DNA of 64,000 nt from positions 992,001-1,056,000 of the forward strand of contig CAVTPU010000001.1 of the NCBI GenBank assembly GCA_963736695.1, in the 5' to 3' direction. Under the pieces are notes generated by a model. It worked only from the letters and a program-made list of their open reading frames with translations. It was not told the DNA's origin and searched no databases. Positions 26,106 to 35,112 of the stretch are shown piece by piece. This DNA comes from CAVTPU01 sp963736695. Its GTDB lineage: Bacteria > Actinomycetota > Actinomycetes > Mycobacteriales > Micromonosporaceae. Both the position numbers and the translations under genes were made by a program. The first letter of the stretch is position 1. Each line of letters opens with the position of its first letter.

Positions 26106-26300
26106 ATAGGAACTGACTTTCGCCGAACCGGTAAGCCACAGCTCAACGCCGCCCTACACCGCATCGCGATGACCAGGTCGATGCGTACGGGTCGGGCGGG
26201 TTCAAACACCACCACCGACCACGCCGAGGTCTTGGACCGTGCCTTGACTTAAATCCCAGACGAGCACCGCTACGGCGAGAACATCCCTATCCGCGCAGCG
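26106..26300 (+). mobile_element. Remnants of IS110-like and IS1380-like transposase genes
   Basis: One short plus-strand frame joins two transposase scraps. The first (26106-26180, FRRTGKPQLNAALHRIAMT) matches the C-terminal N-R-x-L-N-x-A-L-H motif of IS110-family transposases. The second (about 26185-26300, GRAGSNTTTDHAEVLDRALT, stop, IPDEHRYGENIPIRA) matches the middle of IS1380-type transposases. In the second a TAA stands where Gln (CAA) is expected, a single C-to-T change. No terminal repeats are visible; both elements are long dead. Confidence 0.6.
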
Positions 26301-26568
26301 GTGTTCCCCACAGCTCGTCGATGAACCGGAAATCTGAACCCCTGCGGTCGGCGTCCCAGCCTGCGGACACAGCTGAACGGACTCCCATCACGACCACGGA
26401 CGGAGTGATGACGGCGAACTGGTTTGTGTAGGCCACCAGTCGACTGGCGGGCTCCTCGGCGAGTTCGACGACGACGCCCTGTGCCGGTTTCCCACGACTG
26501 GTGATGACCCAGCGGTAGCGACGTCCGTCAACGATGACAGTTCGGCTGCCCTTGCGACGCAAAGCCAT
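26287..26568 (-). CDS. Small hypothetical protein
   Basis: A 93-residue protein. It begins ALRRKGSRTVIVDGRRYRWV, the opening of a family of short actinobacterial proteins, followed by beta-like strands (GVVVELAEEPASRLVAYTN) and a C-terminal FIDELW. Function unknown; no membrane segment. Its 3' end meets the transposase scraps, so the last codons could derive from them. Confidence 0.5.
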   Translation of the reverse strand: MALRRKGSRTVIVDGRRYRWVITSRGKPAQGVVVELAEEPASRLVAYTNQFAVITPSVVVMGVRSAVSAGWDADRRGSDFRFIDELWGTPLRG

Positions 26569-26741
26569 GATGCTCCATCCCGACGGCCAACTTGGCTGCC
26601 GGACTCATACGACGGAAAAACGGTGCTGCATGTCAGGCCTGACCGCCACAGTGCGAGACGCCGTCACCAGACCACGTGCACTGCAATCGGCAAGTCAAAT
26701 CGTCCAACCGCTGCGCTGCTGCTGCAGCGCAGAAGTATTTG

Positions 26742-26815
26742 TGGGGCGGGCGGGACTCGAACCCGCGACCGAGGGATTATGAGTCCCCTGCTCTAACCGG
26801 CTGAGCTACCGCCCC
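26742..26815 (-). tRNA. tRNA with CAU anticodon (Met by name; features of Ile2)
   Basis: A 74-nt cloverleaf: acceptor stem GGGGCGG/CCGCCCC, D arm GCTCAGCCGGTTAGAGC, anticodon loop ACTCATAAT with anticodon CAT, T arm GCGGGTTCGAGTCCCGC, discriminator A. CCA is not encoded. The anticodon and variable-loop text (GGACTCATAATCC, GGTCGC) is closer to tRNA-Ile2, whose CAU is modified to lysidine by TilS, than to elongator tRNA-Met. Automatic annotation would name it tRNA-Met. Confidence 0.9.
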
Positions 26816-26920
26816 GTGGTCTTGGCCCCGCCAGCATACTCACCGATCTCGTTGGGCCTGCGGCGACGCCCAGCGATGACAGTCAGCGAGATCGCGACGT
26901 ACATGGAAGGGTTTGGATGG

Positions 26921-26993
26921 CTCCCCCGTTTGGACTCGAACCAAAAACCTACCGGTTAACAGCCGGTTGCTCTGCCAATTGAGCTACGGGGGA
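26921..26993 (-). tRNA. tRNA-Asn (GTT)
   Basis: A 73-nt cloverleaf: acceptor TCCCCCG/CGGGGGA, D arm GCTCAATTGGCAGAGC, anticodon stem-loop CCGGCTGTTAACCGG with anticodon GTT, T arm TTTGGTTCGAGTCCAAA, discriminator G. CCA is not encoded. It lies 105 bp upstream (in transcription order) of the CAU tRNA and may be co-transcribed with it. Confidence 0.93.
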
Positions 26994-27163
26994 TCGCGGC
27001 TCGCGGATGAGACTACCTGATGCCCCCCAGGGTCACGCCACTGGGTTATGGCGGATCTTTCTCTCGGCAAACGCAAGAGGTGACTAAACGCCCATATCGA
27101 CCAGATTAGGCTCCGCTAGTCAACCGGACGGGGCAGGATGGACCCAACGAGGAGGAGGAGCAC

Positions 27164-27577
27164 ATGCGCGGCAAGTTGTTCTTCATCGCCGGGTTGGGAG
27201 TGGGCTACGTGCTCGGCACCCGGGCCGGCCGGGAGAAGTTCGACCGCATGGTCGGCCAGGCCCAGCGGATGTGGGAAAGCCCCACCGTCCAGGAGGCGGC
27301 CGGGGTGATGCAGGAGCGCGCGAACCGCCTCTATGGCCAGGGAAAACAGGCGATCGTGCAGCGCGTGACCGGGCGGACCTCGCCCGCCGGCTCATCGGTC
27401 GGCGCACGATCCGGCTCGGGCAGATTCGCCAACGGGTACGCCGATTTCGCCAACGACGACGACTACGACACCTACGTCACGGGTGCCTTCGGCGAGCGCC
27501 GGTCGGGGCCGGGCGGCAAGCCCGGGCATGGGCCGTCGTCGTCGGGGTCGTTCGGTTCGGGTTCGTCACCGATCTGA
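27164..27577 (+). CDS. YtxH-like small membrane-associated protein
   Basis: A 137-residue protein. Residues 1-30 (GKLFFIAGLGVGYVLGTRAG) form a glycine-rich membrane segment followed by REKFDRM, the pattern of YtxH and related proteins. The middle is helical (about 35-65) and the end is a disordered Gly/Ser/Asp tail. The ATG follows GAGGAGGAGGAG. It may be a membrane-associated stress protein; function is unproven. It ends convergently, overlapping the next gene by 12 bp. Confidence 0.72.
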   Translation: MRGKLFFIAGLGVGYVLGTRAGREKFDRMVGQAQRMWESPTVQEAAGVMQERANRLYGQGKQAIVQRVTGRTSPAGSSVGARSGSGRFANGYADFANDDDYDTYVTGAFGERRSGPGGKPGHGPSSSGSFGSGSSPI

Positions 27578-28135
27578 GCCGCGCGTGAGGCTGGCAGCCG
27601 CTGTGCGTACCAGCTCATCGGTCGCGGCGACGACGTCCGGATCGTCGCTGGTGACGCCGGGGTCATAGCGCACGTGCCAGGTGACTCCGTCGACTCCGGG
27701 AACGCGTCGGGCGACGATTCGCGCCCCGCCTCCGGGCATGGGGTGGTGGCTGGTCGACGCGACGGAGTTGGTCACTCGTCGACGCACCTGGTCGGGGACG
27801 TTGCCGGGTTTGGCGAGGCGCACCACGATCGCGTCGCCGTCGACCGTCACCCGATAGTCGACGACGGCGCCGTCGGTGGCGGCACTGTCGACGGCGGCAC
27901 GGCGAATCTCGACGCCCGGCACGATGGTCAGCCGGTTGCCCAACCACGCGGCCTTGTGGATCTCATGCCAGCCGAGCAGGTCGGCACGGCCGGGCAGCCG
28001 GAGGCCGCGATTCGTGGCGACCACCCACGCGTCGTCCTCGCCGACGACCGTCGCCCAACCGATGACGCGTTCGTCGCCGACGAGCGGGGGACGCGCCGCT
28101 GCCGGCAGCCGGCTGCGCCGGAACAGGCCGAACAT
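27566..28135 (-). CDS. Conserved actinobacterial protein downstream of dnaG, unknown function
   Basis: A 189-residue soluble protein (MFGLFRRSRLP...). It has a PH-like or beta-barrel flavour: VIGWATVVGEDDAWVVATNR, GLRLPGRADLLGWHEI, and DDAIVVRL-type strands. The ATG at 28135 is chosen because GGAGG lies 9 bases upstream; a GTG at 28141 overlaps the dnaG stop but is too close to that site. It is translated in the same transcript as dnaG. Function unknown. Confidence 0.7.
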   Translation of the reverse strand: MFGLFRRSRLPAAARPPLVGDERVIGWATVVGEDDAWVVATNRGLRLPGRADLLGWHEIHKAAWLGNRLTIVPGVEIRRAAVDSAATDGAVVDYRVTVDGDAIVVRLAKPGNVPDQVRRRVTNSVASTSHHPMPGGGARIVARRVPGVDGVTWHVRYDPGVTSDDPDVVAATDELVRTAAASLTRGSDR

Positions 28136-28137
28136 GA

Positions 28138-30015
28138 TCACGCGCCTCCGGATGCTTGTTCGCGCAGTGCCCGCGCGTGCGCTTCGAGCGAGACCAGTTC
28201 GCCGAACAGGTGCAGGTGTTCGTCTTGGTGAGAAACGGGATTGACCCGTTGCAGGCGCGATTTCACCTCACCGATGCGGTGGTTGATGGCGAACAGTTGC
28301 AGTCGAGCGATCTGCACCGCGACATAGTGTGGGTCGACGGGGCCGGTGACGAAGAGCGGTTCGACGGCGAGTTCCCCGACGAGGGCCTGCGCCCCGAGGT
28401 CGCCGCAGGCGTCGCGCACCTGTTCGATCCAGCCGACGCCGCCGGTGGTGGCGCCGACTCCGCCGGCCTGCGTGATGGCACGCCGCAGCTCGATGTGCAG
28501 GGGATGCCCGTAGGCGCTGTCGTCGACGGCGTCGAACATCGGTCCGACGAGCACCGGTTCCTGGACACCGAGTTTGAGCACTTCGCGCTCGACGAGGACC
28601 CGCGCGTCGGCGCGGTCTGCGGGCGTGCGATCGGCCGGCCCGCCGCGCTGGGTTGGCGCGGTGCGCGCGTCGGGTCGGGCTGCGGAGGCGACCGCACGGG
28701 TGACGGCGTCGACCTCCATGCCGAGGTTGCCGGCGAGGGTGCGGGCGTATTCGGGCCGCAACGCGCGGTCTTTGATCTTCGCGACGAGCGGGGCGGTCGC
28801 GCGCAGCGCCGCGACTCGCCCCTCGGCGGTGTCGAGGTCATAGCGGGCCAGGTGGGAGCGCAGGGCGAATGCGATGAGCGGCTCCCGGCGGGCGACGAGG
28901 TCACGCACGGCGGCGTCGCCCCGGGCCAGCCGCAGCTCACACGGATCCATGTTGTCGGGGCTGACCGCGATGAAGGTCTGCGCGACGAAACGCTGGTCGT
29001 CGTCGAATGCTCGCAGGGCCGCTTTCTGTCCGGCGGCGTCCCCGTCGAAGGTGAAGATGATCTCCCCGCCGTAGGCGTCGGTGTCCATGAGCAGGCGCCG
29101 CAGCACCCCGATGTGGTCGGCGCCGAAGGCGGTGCCACAGGTCGCGACGGCGGTCGGCACTCCGGCGAGGTGGCAGGCCATCACGTCGGTGTAGCCCTCG
29201 ACGATCACGGCCCGACCTTGTTTGGCTATCTCCCGTTTCGCCTGGTCGATGCCGTAGAGCACGTGCGACTTCTTGTAGAGGACGGTCTCGGGGGTGTTGA
29301 GATATTTCGGCCCGTCGTCGTCGTCGAAGAGCCGTCGTGCGCCGAACCCGACGATGTCGCCGGTGATCTCACGGATCGGCCAGACCAGCCGCCGGCGAAA
29401 CCGGTCGATGAGGTTGCCGGACCGGGCCTCTTTCGACAGCCCGGCGGCGACGAGTTCGGGGCTCGTGAAGCCGCGTTGGTGCAGGTGGCGGGTGAGCCGG
29501 TCCCAGCCGTCGGGGGCGAACCCGCAGCCATAGGTCTGGGCGGCGTCGCGACCGAACCCGCGTTGCGCGAGAAACTCCCGGGCGGGTTGGGCTCCTGGGG
29601 TGCCGAGCTGGTCGGCATAGAACTCGGCGGCGGCCGTGTGCGCCGCGACGAGCCGTTGCCGCTGGCTCTGCCCGGGCCGGTTGGGTGTTGGCCCGGAGTC
29701 GAGATAGTGCAGGGTCACACCGGCTTTGGTGGCGAGGCGTTCGACCGCCTCGACGAAGCTCAGGTGTTCGGAGTTCATGACGAAGCTGATGGCGTCGCCA
29801 CCGGCCCCGCAGCCATAGCAGAAATAGACCCCTTTGGGGCCGGAGACGTTGAACGACGGGGTCTTCTCCTCGTGAAACGGGCAGAGTCCTTTGACGTTGC
29901 CGCCGCCCGCCGACTTGAGCGTGACATGTTCGGCGACAACGTCCACAATCGACGTTCGCTCTCGCACGAGCGCGACGTCCTCGTCGCGGATTCGACTCGC
30001 CGCCCGCCCTGCCAT
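28138..30015 (-). CDS. dnaG: DNA primase DnaG
   Basis: A 625-residue primase that makes RNA primers for DNA replication. The CHC2 zinc finger is C45-x2-H48 and C66-x2-C69 (CPFH, CYGC). The catalytic RNA-polymerase core follows, with the TOPRIM acidic residues in VIVEGYTDVMACH (about 272-284) and FTFDGDAAGQKAA (about 318-330). The C-terminal domain (about 440-625) is the helicase-binding region. The ATG at 30015 is preferred, with GGCAGGAGG upstream; ten further codons upstream are open. A downstream hypothetical gene is coupled. Confidence 0.95.
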   Translation of the reverse strand: MAGRAASRIRDEDVALVRERTSIVDVVAEHVTLKSAGGGNVKGLCPFHEEKTPSFNVSGPKGVYFCYGCGAGGDAISFVMNSEHLSFVEAVERLATKAGVTLHYLDSGPTPNRPGQSQRQRLVAAHTAAAEFYADQLGTPGAQPAREFLAQRGFGRDAAQTYGCGFAPDGWDRLTRHLHQRGFTSPELVAAGLSKEARSGNLIDRFRRRLVWPIREITGDIVGFGARRLFDDDDGPKYLNTPETVLYKKSHVLYGIDQAKREIAKQGRAVIVEGYTDVMACHLAGVPTAVATCGTAFGADHIGVLRRLLMDTDAYGGEIIFTFDGDAAGQKAALRAFDDDQRFVAQTFIAVSPDNMDPCELRLARGDAAVRDLVARREPLIAFALRSHLARYDLDTAEGRVAALRATAPLVAKIKDRALRPEYARTLAGNLGMEVDAVTRAVASAARPDARTAPTQRGGPADRTPADRADARVLVEREVLKLGVQEPVLVGPMFDAVDDSAYGHPLHIELRRAITQAGGVGATTGGVGWIEQVRDACGDLGAQALVGELAVEPLFVTGPVDPHYVAVQIARLQLFAINHRIGEVKSRLQRVNPVSHQDEHLHLFGELVSLEAHARALREQASGGA

Positions 30016-30112
30016 GCCACCTCCTGCCAGGTCACGTCCCGCCACACCACGTCTCGGCGCCGCGCGCCCCTATCCTGCCTGACTTCCTGGTACGCCCGCA
30101 GCGCGGCTCACC

Positions 30113-30433
30113 TCACTCGGGCGCCCGCGCGACGCGCTCGCCCAGCGCTCGGCTCAGCCGCACGCCGCTGGACGGCGGAAACAGTCGGGCGGCGTCGGCG
30201 CGCAGTGCCACCGCCGCCCCCTCCTGATAGGCCTCGAACGCCGCACGGGACGCGAACAGATAGCGCGTCTCCACCGGACCATCATCAAAGACGGTCAATT
30301 CACCCGAGAGTGCGCCGCCATCGCGTACGATCGCCTGCAGGTGCCCATCGCGCAACCACTCGATGTAACGCGTACGAGTCTCCGGATCACCGAACTCGGC
30401 TCGCACCCGATAGACAACAGATTGGTGTGGCAT
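30113..30433 (-). CDS. DUF4286 family protein
   Basis: A 106-residue protein with a dimeric ferredoxin-like (antibiotic-monooxygenase-like) pattern: YRVRAEFGDPETRTRYIEWL, GHLQAIVRDGG, ETRYLFASRAAFEAYQ. This fits DUF4286. The start at 30433 is taken at the ATG of PHQSVVYRV; upstream codons in the frame overlap the divergent gene's leader. Small-molecule binding or a minor enzyme role is possible. It lies 97 bp downstream of the dnaG start region, transcribed the same way as dnaG but before it. Confidence 0.72.
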   Translation of the reverse strand: MPHQSVVYRVRAEFGDPETRTRYIEWLRDGHLQAIVRDGGALSGELTVFDDGPVETRYLFASRAAFEAYQEGAAVALRADAARLFPPSSGVRLSRALGERVARAPE

Positions 30434-30474
30434 CGCCCGATCATGCCACGCCAGGTGTGAGGAGGAGCGGCACG

Positions 30475-31158
30475 ATGACCCCGGCGATATCGCCCCGGCG
30501 CCGACTGCTGGTCGCGGCCGCCGCAATTGTCGCCGCCGGCCTCGTCATCACCGCACCGCCCTACGCCTGGGTGCGCTGGGGTGCGGCCAGTCACACCTTC
30601 GACGTGGCCGACGCGCCCACGGCCGACGTGGCGATGGTGCTGGGCACGGAGGTGGGCCCCGACCGGATCACCCCGAAACCGGTGCTGCGGGGTCGGTTGG
30701 AGACGGCGGCGGAGCTCGTTCGCACGGGCCGCGCGAAGGTCATCATCGTCTCCGGTGACGCCGGCGGCCAGTCGGGAAACGAGATCACCTCCATGATCGA
30801 GTTCCTTGTCGCACACGGCGTCGAGCGCGGCCGGATCGTCGGCGACGGGGCCGGACTCGACACCTATGACAGTTGCGCCCGCGCCAGCCAGACCTTCGGG
30901 GTGCGCCGGCTGCTCGTGGTGACCCAGGCCTATCACCTCGACCGTGCCGTCACGCTCTGCCGGCAGCTCGGCATCGACGCCGACGGGGTGCGGGCCGGCT
31001 GCTCCGACTGCTCGCGATGGCACCTCGCGGTCCACACACTGCGCGACTATCTCGCCAGCACGAAGGCGGCGGCCGACGCCGTCCGCGATCGCCCACCGCT
31101 CGTTCGGTCCCCACCCAACCCCGCCGTGCGAGACGCCCTGAGTGCGCACCATCCGTGA
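30475..31158 (+). CDS. SanA/YdcF (DUF218) family membrane protein
   Basis: A 227-residue protein with an N-terminal membrane anchor (about 10-30) and a DUF218 domain outside the cell: AMVLGTEVGPDRITPKPVLR, RAKVIIVSGDAGGQSGNE, GLDTYDSCARASQTF and VVTQAYHLDRAVTLC. SanA-like proteins affect envelope integrity and vancomycin tolerance in enterobacteria; the biochemical reaction is unknown. The ATG follows GGAGGAGCGG. Convergent with the Pat gene 45 bp downstream. Confidence 0.86.
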   Translation: MTPAISPRRRLLVAAAAIVAAGLVITAPPYAWVRWGAASHTFDVADAPTADVAMVLGTEVGPDRITPKPVLRGRLETAAELVRTGRAKVIIVSGDAGGQSGNEITSMIEFLVAHGVERGRIVGDGAGLDTYDSCARASQTFGVRRLLVVTQAYHLDRAVTLCRQLGIDADGVRAGCSDCSRWHLAVHTLRDYLASTKAAADAVRDRPPLVRSPPNPAVRDALSAHHP

Positions 31159-31203
31159 CCGGAAGGCCGGGCATGACGTCAGCACAGCGGGCTGGACGCC
31201 ATG

Positions 31204-33885
31204 TCAGCCGAGCCGCCGAGGCCCCGTGTCCGGGCGCGACGTCGCCTCGCCATAGGTCACCTCGGCGTGCACGACGGCGAGCCCACGGGCGTGGGCGAGC
31301 ACCGGATTGCAGACCAGGCGTCGCACCCGCGGGTGTTCGTCGGCAAGCCGACTGAGTCGCAACAACAGATCCGTCAATGCCTGGGTGTCGACCGGGGTGG
31401 CCCCGCGATAGCCGTGCAGCAACGCGGCGGCCCTCGGCGCCCGCACGAGTTCGGCGGCGGCTAGATCGGTCAACGGAGCCGCTCGCCAGGACCAGTCGCC
31501 GAGCAGGTCCGAGGTGATCCCACCGACGCTGAACCCGATGATCGGACCGAAGGTCGCGTGATCGACGACGTCGACGACGCAGGCGACGCCCGGTCGAGCC
31601 TGGGGTTGCACGAGAACGTGCGGGCCGAAGCGCGCGGTGAGCTCGGCGTGGGCGCGGAGCAACTCGCGTTCATCGCCGAGGCCGAGGCGGACCGCGCCGA
31701 GATCGAGGCGGTGCCGGAGTCCGGGGCGGGCCGATTTGATCACCACTGGATAGCCGAGCCGCTCGGCGGCTGCGAGCACCTCCGGCGTACCCGTGGCTTG
31801 GATCTCGGGTGTCACCTCGATGCCATAAGCATCGAGGAGGTCGGGGGCGACTCCGTCGGCGTCCACGACTCGGCGCGCACGGTCAAAGTCCACATCGGAG
31901 AGTTCGGGTAGCGTGCCGAGAGGTTCCCGACGCCAGCGGGCATAGCTGGCGACGCGGCCGAGGCCGCGCACAGCGTGCTCGACGGTGGCGAAGACCGGCA
32001 CCGGGCGTTCGCTGGTGTCGGGATCCGCGACTCCGGACAGCTCACGCCACTGCGGCAGGTCGGCTCCGACAAGGGTGAGCAGGATCGGCTTGTCGGCGTC
32101 GGCGCTCGCGTGCCGCACCGCGTGCAGCAGCGTCGCGATGTGTTCAGGGGTCTCCACACCGGTCTCCGGCACCGGTGGGCTGATGACGACGAGGATGGCG
32201 TCGACGTCGACATCGGCGAGACTGTCGCGCACCCGCGTCGTCAGGTCGTCGGGCGAGACGCATGGCGACGCCGGCACGTGCGCGACGAGACCGGCCTGCG
32301 CGCAGGCACCGGCGCCGAGGGCGATGAGCGCGGGCGCGTTGCCGAGCACGCTCACCCGGTCGCCGGCCGGCAGCGGCTGGTGGGCGAGCAGCCGACCGAC
32401 GTCGCAGAGCTCGTCGATGGTGGCGACCCGGATCACTCCGGACCGGGCGATGAGCGCGGCCATCGCATCGTCGTCGAGGCCCGCCGGCCGGATCGCCCCG
32501 TCCGGATGGGGCAGCCCGGCGGCTCCGGCGGCGACCATCACGATGGGCTTGTCGCGGCCCACGTCACGGGCGATGCGGGCGAACTTTCGCGGGTTACCGA
32601 AGGTCTCCAGATAAAGCAGGATCACGTCGGTGCCGGGGTCGTCGCGCCAAAACTGCATGAGGTCGTTGCCGGAAACATCAGCCCGGTTGCCGACCGAGAC
32701 GAAACTGGCGACCCCGAGCCCACGCAGGTGAGTCTCGGCGAGCACGGCGATGCCGACGGCCGCCGACTGGCAGAAGATCCCGACGCGTCCGGGCTCGGGC
32801 AGGCGGGAGATGAGGCTGGCGTTGAGGCGCACCCGCGGATCCGGGTTGATCACCCCGAGGCTGTTCGGGCCGACGACGCGCATGCCGGCGGCGTGTGCGG
32901 CCGCGACGAGTTCGCGCTGCCGGTCGGCCCCGGGGCGGCCGGTCTCGGCGAATCCGGCGCTGAGCACCACCACCGCATGGACCCCGGCCGCACCGGCGTC
33001 GGCGACCACCTGCGCCATCCGGTCGGCCGGCACCGCGGCGATGGCCAGGTCGATCGGTTCGAGCGCGTCGAGTGCGGTGGCGATGACGTGTGGGCTGGCG
33101 GTGTGTGGGCTGGTGGTGTGTGGGCTGGTGGTGTGTGGGCTGGTCGCGTCCGGCCGGATGGCATAGACCGGTCCGGTCCAACCCGCGTCGGCGAGATAGT
33201 GAGCGACGGCCGCGCCGACCCCGGTCCCGTCACGCCGCACGCCATAGATCCCGACCGCCCGGGGCCGCAGAATCCGGGCGATCGACGCGGCTTCGGTGCG
33301 GGTCTCTCGCCGGCGGCTCACCTCGATCGAGCGGGACGTGGGCGCGATGGGGAAGGTCAGGTGCACGACCCCGTCGGCATAGGCGCGGCTGACCTGATAT
33401 CCGGCGTCGGCGAAGACCCGCAGCATCGGGCCGTTCTGCGGCAGCACCTCGGCGACGAAACGGGTGATGTCGACGTCGACGGCCGCCGCGGCGAGGTGTT
33501 CGAGCAGCGCGGACCCGATGCCGCGCCCTTGGTGGTCGTCGGCGACGACGAACGCGACCTCGGCGTCGGTGGCGCCGGGCCCCAGACGGTCATACCGTCC
33601 GACGGCGATGATGTCCGGGCCGAGGCACGCCACCAACGCCTCCCGATCCCAGTGGTCCACGGTGATGAACCGGGCCAGGTCGCGGGGCGGAATTCGAGGG
33701 TACGGCGAGAAGTAGCGCAGATATCGCGTCCGGTCCGAAAACCGCGAATGCATCGCCACCACACGGTCCGCGTCGTCGACCTTGATCGGTCGCACGTGGA
33801 CGGTCGAACCGTCGGCGAGCAGAATGTCGGCGCTGAGTCGGGCGGTGCGGTCCGGATGCGTGACTCGGTTGTCAGGGGCAGACAC
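31204..33885 (-). CDS. Pat-type protein lysine acetyltransferase (GNAT + ADP-forming acyl-CoA synthetase-like)
   Basis: An 893-residue protein. The N-terminal GNAT domain (about 20-180) has the acetyl-CoA loop VADDHQGRGIGSALLEHL. A CoA-binding domain starts at about 205 (ILRPRAVGIYGVRRDGTGVG), succinyl-CoA-synthetase-like domains follow (VVGPNSLGVINPDPRVRLNA, VGIFCQSAAVGIAV), and a C-terminal ATP-grasp-like domain runs from about 660 to 880 (YPVVIKSARPGLRHR). This order is that of actinobacterial Pat enzymes, which acetylate and inactivate acetyl-CoA synthetase. An unusual 4 x 15-bp repeat encodes TSPHT units at about 248-267. It lies 3 bp after acuC, so writer and eraser are in one operon. 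Confidence 0.88.
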   Translation of the reverse strand: MSAPDNRVTHPDRTARLSADILLADGSTVHVRPIKVDDADRVVAMHSRFSDRTRYLRYFSPYPRIPPRDLARFITVDHWDREALVACLGPDIIAVGRYDRLGPGATDAEVAFVVADDHQGRGIGSALLEHLAAAAVDVDITRFVAEVLPQNGPMLRVFADAGYQVSRAYADGVVHLTFPIAPTSRSIEVSRRRETRTEAASIARILRPRAVGIYGVRRDGTGVGAAVAHYLADAGWTGPVYAIRPDATSPHTTSPHTTSPHTASPHVIATALDALEPIDLAIAAVPADRMAQVVADAGAAGVHAVVVLSAGFAETGRPGADRQRELVAAAHAAGMRVVGPNSLGVINPDPRVRLNASLISRLPEPGRVGIFCQSAAVGIAVLAETHLRGLGVASFVSVGNRADVSGNDLMQFWRDDPGTDVILLYLETFGNPRKFARIARDVGRDKPIVMVAAGAAGLPHPDGAIRPAGLDDDAMAALIARSGVIRVATIDELCDVGRLLAHQPLPAGDRVSVLGNAPALIALGAGACAQAGLVAHVPASPCVSPDDLTTRVRDSLADVDVDAILVVISPPVPETGVETPEHIATLLHAVRHASADADKPILLTLVGADLPQWRELSGVADPDTSERPVPVFATVEHAVRGLGRVASYARWRREPLGTLPELSDVDFDRARRVVDADGVAPDLLDAYGIEVTPEIQATGTPEVLAAAERLGYPVVIKSARPGLRHRLDLGAVRLGLGDERELLRAHAELTARFGPHVLVQPQARPGVACVVDVVDHATFGPIIGFSVGGITSDLLGDWSWRAAPLTDLAAAELVRAPRAAALLHGYRGATPVDTQALTDLLLRLSRLADEHPRVRRLVCNPVLAHARGLAVVHAEVTYGEATSRPDTGPRRLG
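33085..33144. repeat. Four tandem 15-bp units inside the Pat gene
   Basis: Four 15-bp units of the form GGTGTGTGGGCTGGT (plus strand), the last three identical and the first slightly diverged. On the coding strand each gives five residues (T-S-P-H-T/A). The unit length keeps the frame, so copy number could vary without breaking the gene. It sits in a loop of the CoA-binding domain. Confidence 0.9.
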
Positions 33886-33888
33886 CGG

Positions 33889-35112
33889 TCAGTCCCGGGG
33901 GTCGTGCGGGTCCAGCCCGAGCAGTGGGAAAACCGCCGCGCGGGTGGCGGCGACCGCCCGGTCGACCGCGTCGCCGCTGTCGCCCCCTTGCCAGGCGACG
34001 AACTGTGTCGACGCGTCGTCGGTCAACGTGGTCGGCACGCCGCCGTCGGTGTCGCCGGCGATGCCTCGACGCTCGTCGATCCTGCGCAGTGCGAGGTCAC
34101 GCCACCGGCTCGGGATCGGCGTCTCCGGTGGGAGCGGCTGGCCGGTCGCGACGGCGAGCAGGTGTGTCCAGGCCCGCGGCACCACCTCGACCAGCGAATA
34201 GCCCCCGCCCCCGGTCGCGACCCAGCGGCCGTCGCAGAGCTCGTCGGCCAGCGCCCGCAACGCAAGGTAGGTGGCACGCTGCCCGTCAACGGTGAGGCGC
34301 AGGTCGGCGAGCGGGTCGAGCCGATGGGTGTCGGCACCGCACTGAGTCACGAGAATCTCCGGTTGGAAGGCGCGCAGCACGCTGGGCACGACGGCGTGAA
34401 ACGCGCGCAGCCAGGAGGCGTCACCGGTGCCCGGTGGCAGCGCGACATTGACCGCGGTGCCCGCCGCAGCCGGCCCGCCGGTCTCGTGCGGGAACCCGGT
34501 GCCGGGAAACAGTGCCAGTGGCGTCTCGTGCAGGCTGACGGTGAGCACCCGCGGGTCGTCATAGAACATCGCCTGCACGCCATCACCGTGGTGCACATCG
34601 ACATCGACGTAGGCCACGCGCCGTGCCCCGGTGTCGAGCAGCTGGGCGATCGCGACCGCGACGTCGTTGTAGACGCAGAATCCGGAGGCCCGCGCCCGCA
34701 TCGCGTGGTGCAGACCGCCAGCGATGTTGACCGCCCGCACCGCCTCGCCGTGCCAGACGGCGTCGGCGGCCCGCACGGTCGCACCGGCGACGAGCGCGCT
34801 CACCTCATGCATCCGGTCGAAGATCGGGTTGTCGGCTGTGCCCAGCCCCCAGGTCGTCAGTCGGCTCGCATAGTCGAGCGGGGCGTCGGGCGCGGCCCGC
34901 ACCGCGTCCAGATAGACCTCGTCGTGCACCCGGGTGAGCTCGGCGTCGGTGGCCGGTCGTGGCTCGACGAGGTTGACCCCGGTGCGGTCGAGCACCCCGA
35001 GCTCGCGGGCGAGTGCCATCGTCAGCTCGACCCGGACCGGGTCGAGTGGATGTTCGCCGAGGTCATAGCGGAGCAGGTCGTCGGTCCAGACGACGACGGT
35101 GTCGGCACCCAT
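33889..35112 (-). CDS. acuC: AcuC-type histone-deacetylase-family protein deacetylase
   Basis: A 407-residue zinc-dependent deacetylase of the class I HDAC fold. Visible are the catalytic-pocket motifs NIAGGLHHAMRARASGFCVY (His-His), the zinc ligand loop VAYVDVDVHHGDGVQ, and the later PEILVTQCGADTHRLDPLAD and GGGGYSLVEV. AcuC removes acetyl groups from lysines of acetyl-CoA synthetase, reversing Pat; here it is directly upstream of pat. The ATG at 35112 shares one base with the sseA stop (TGATG), so it is translationally coupled to it. Confidence 0.9.
   Translation of the reverse strand: MGADTVVVWTDDLLRYDLGEHPLDPVRVELTMALARELGVLDRTGVNLVEPRPATDAELTRVHDEVYLDAVRAAPDAPLDYASRLTTWGLGTADNPIFDRMHEVSALVAGATVRAADAVWHGEAVRAVNIAGGLHHAMRARASGFCVYNDVAVAIAQLLDTGARRVAYVDVDVHHGDGVQAMFYDDPRVLTVSLHETPLALFPGTGFPHETGGPAAAGTAVNVALPPGTGDASWLRAFHAVVPSVLRAFQPEILVTQCGADTHRLDPLADLRLTVDGQRATYLALRALADELCDGRWVATGGGGYSLVEVVPRAWTHLLAVATGQPLPPETPIPSRWRDLALRRIDERRGIAGDTDGGVPTTLTDDASTQFVAWQGGDSGDAVDRAVAATRAAVFPLLGLDPHDPRD

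Noticed and set aside
28156..30474. A 1000-codon plus-strand open frame (28156-31158)
   Set aside because: Only its last 227 codons (from the ATG at 30475) are real. The rest is antisense to dnaG and its composition mirrors that gene's third-position GC.
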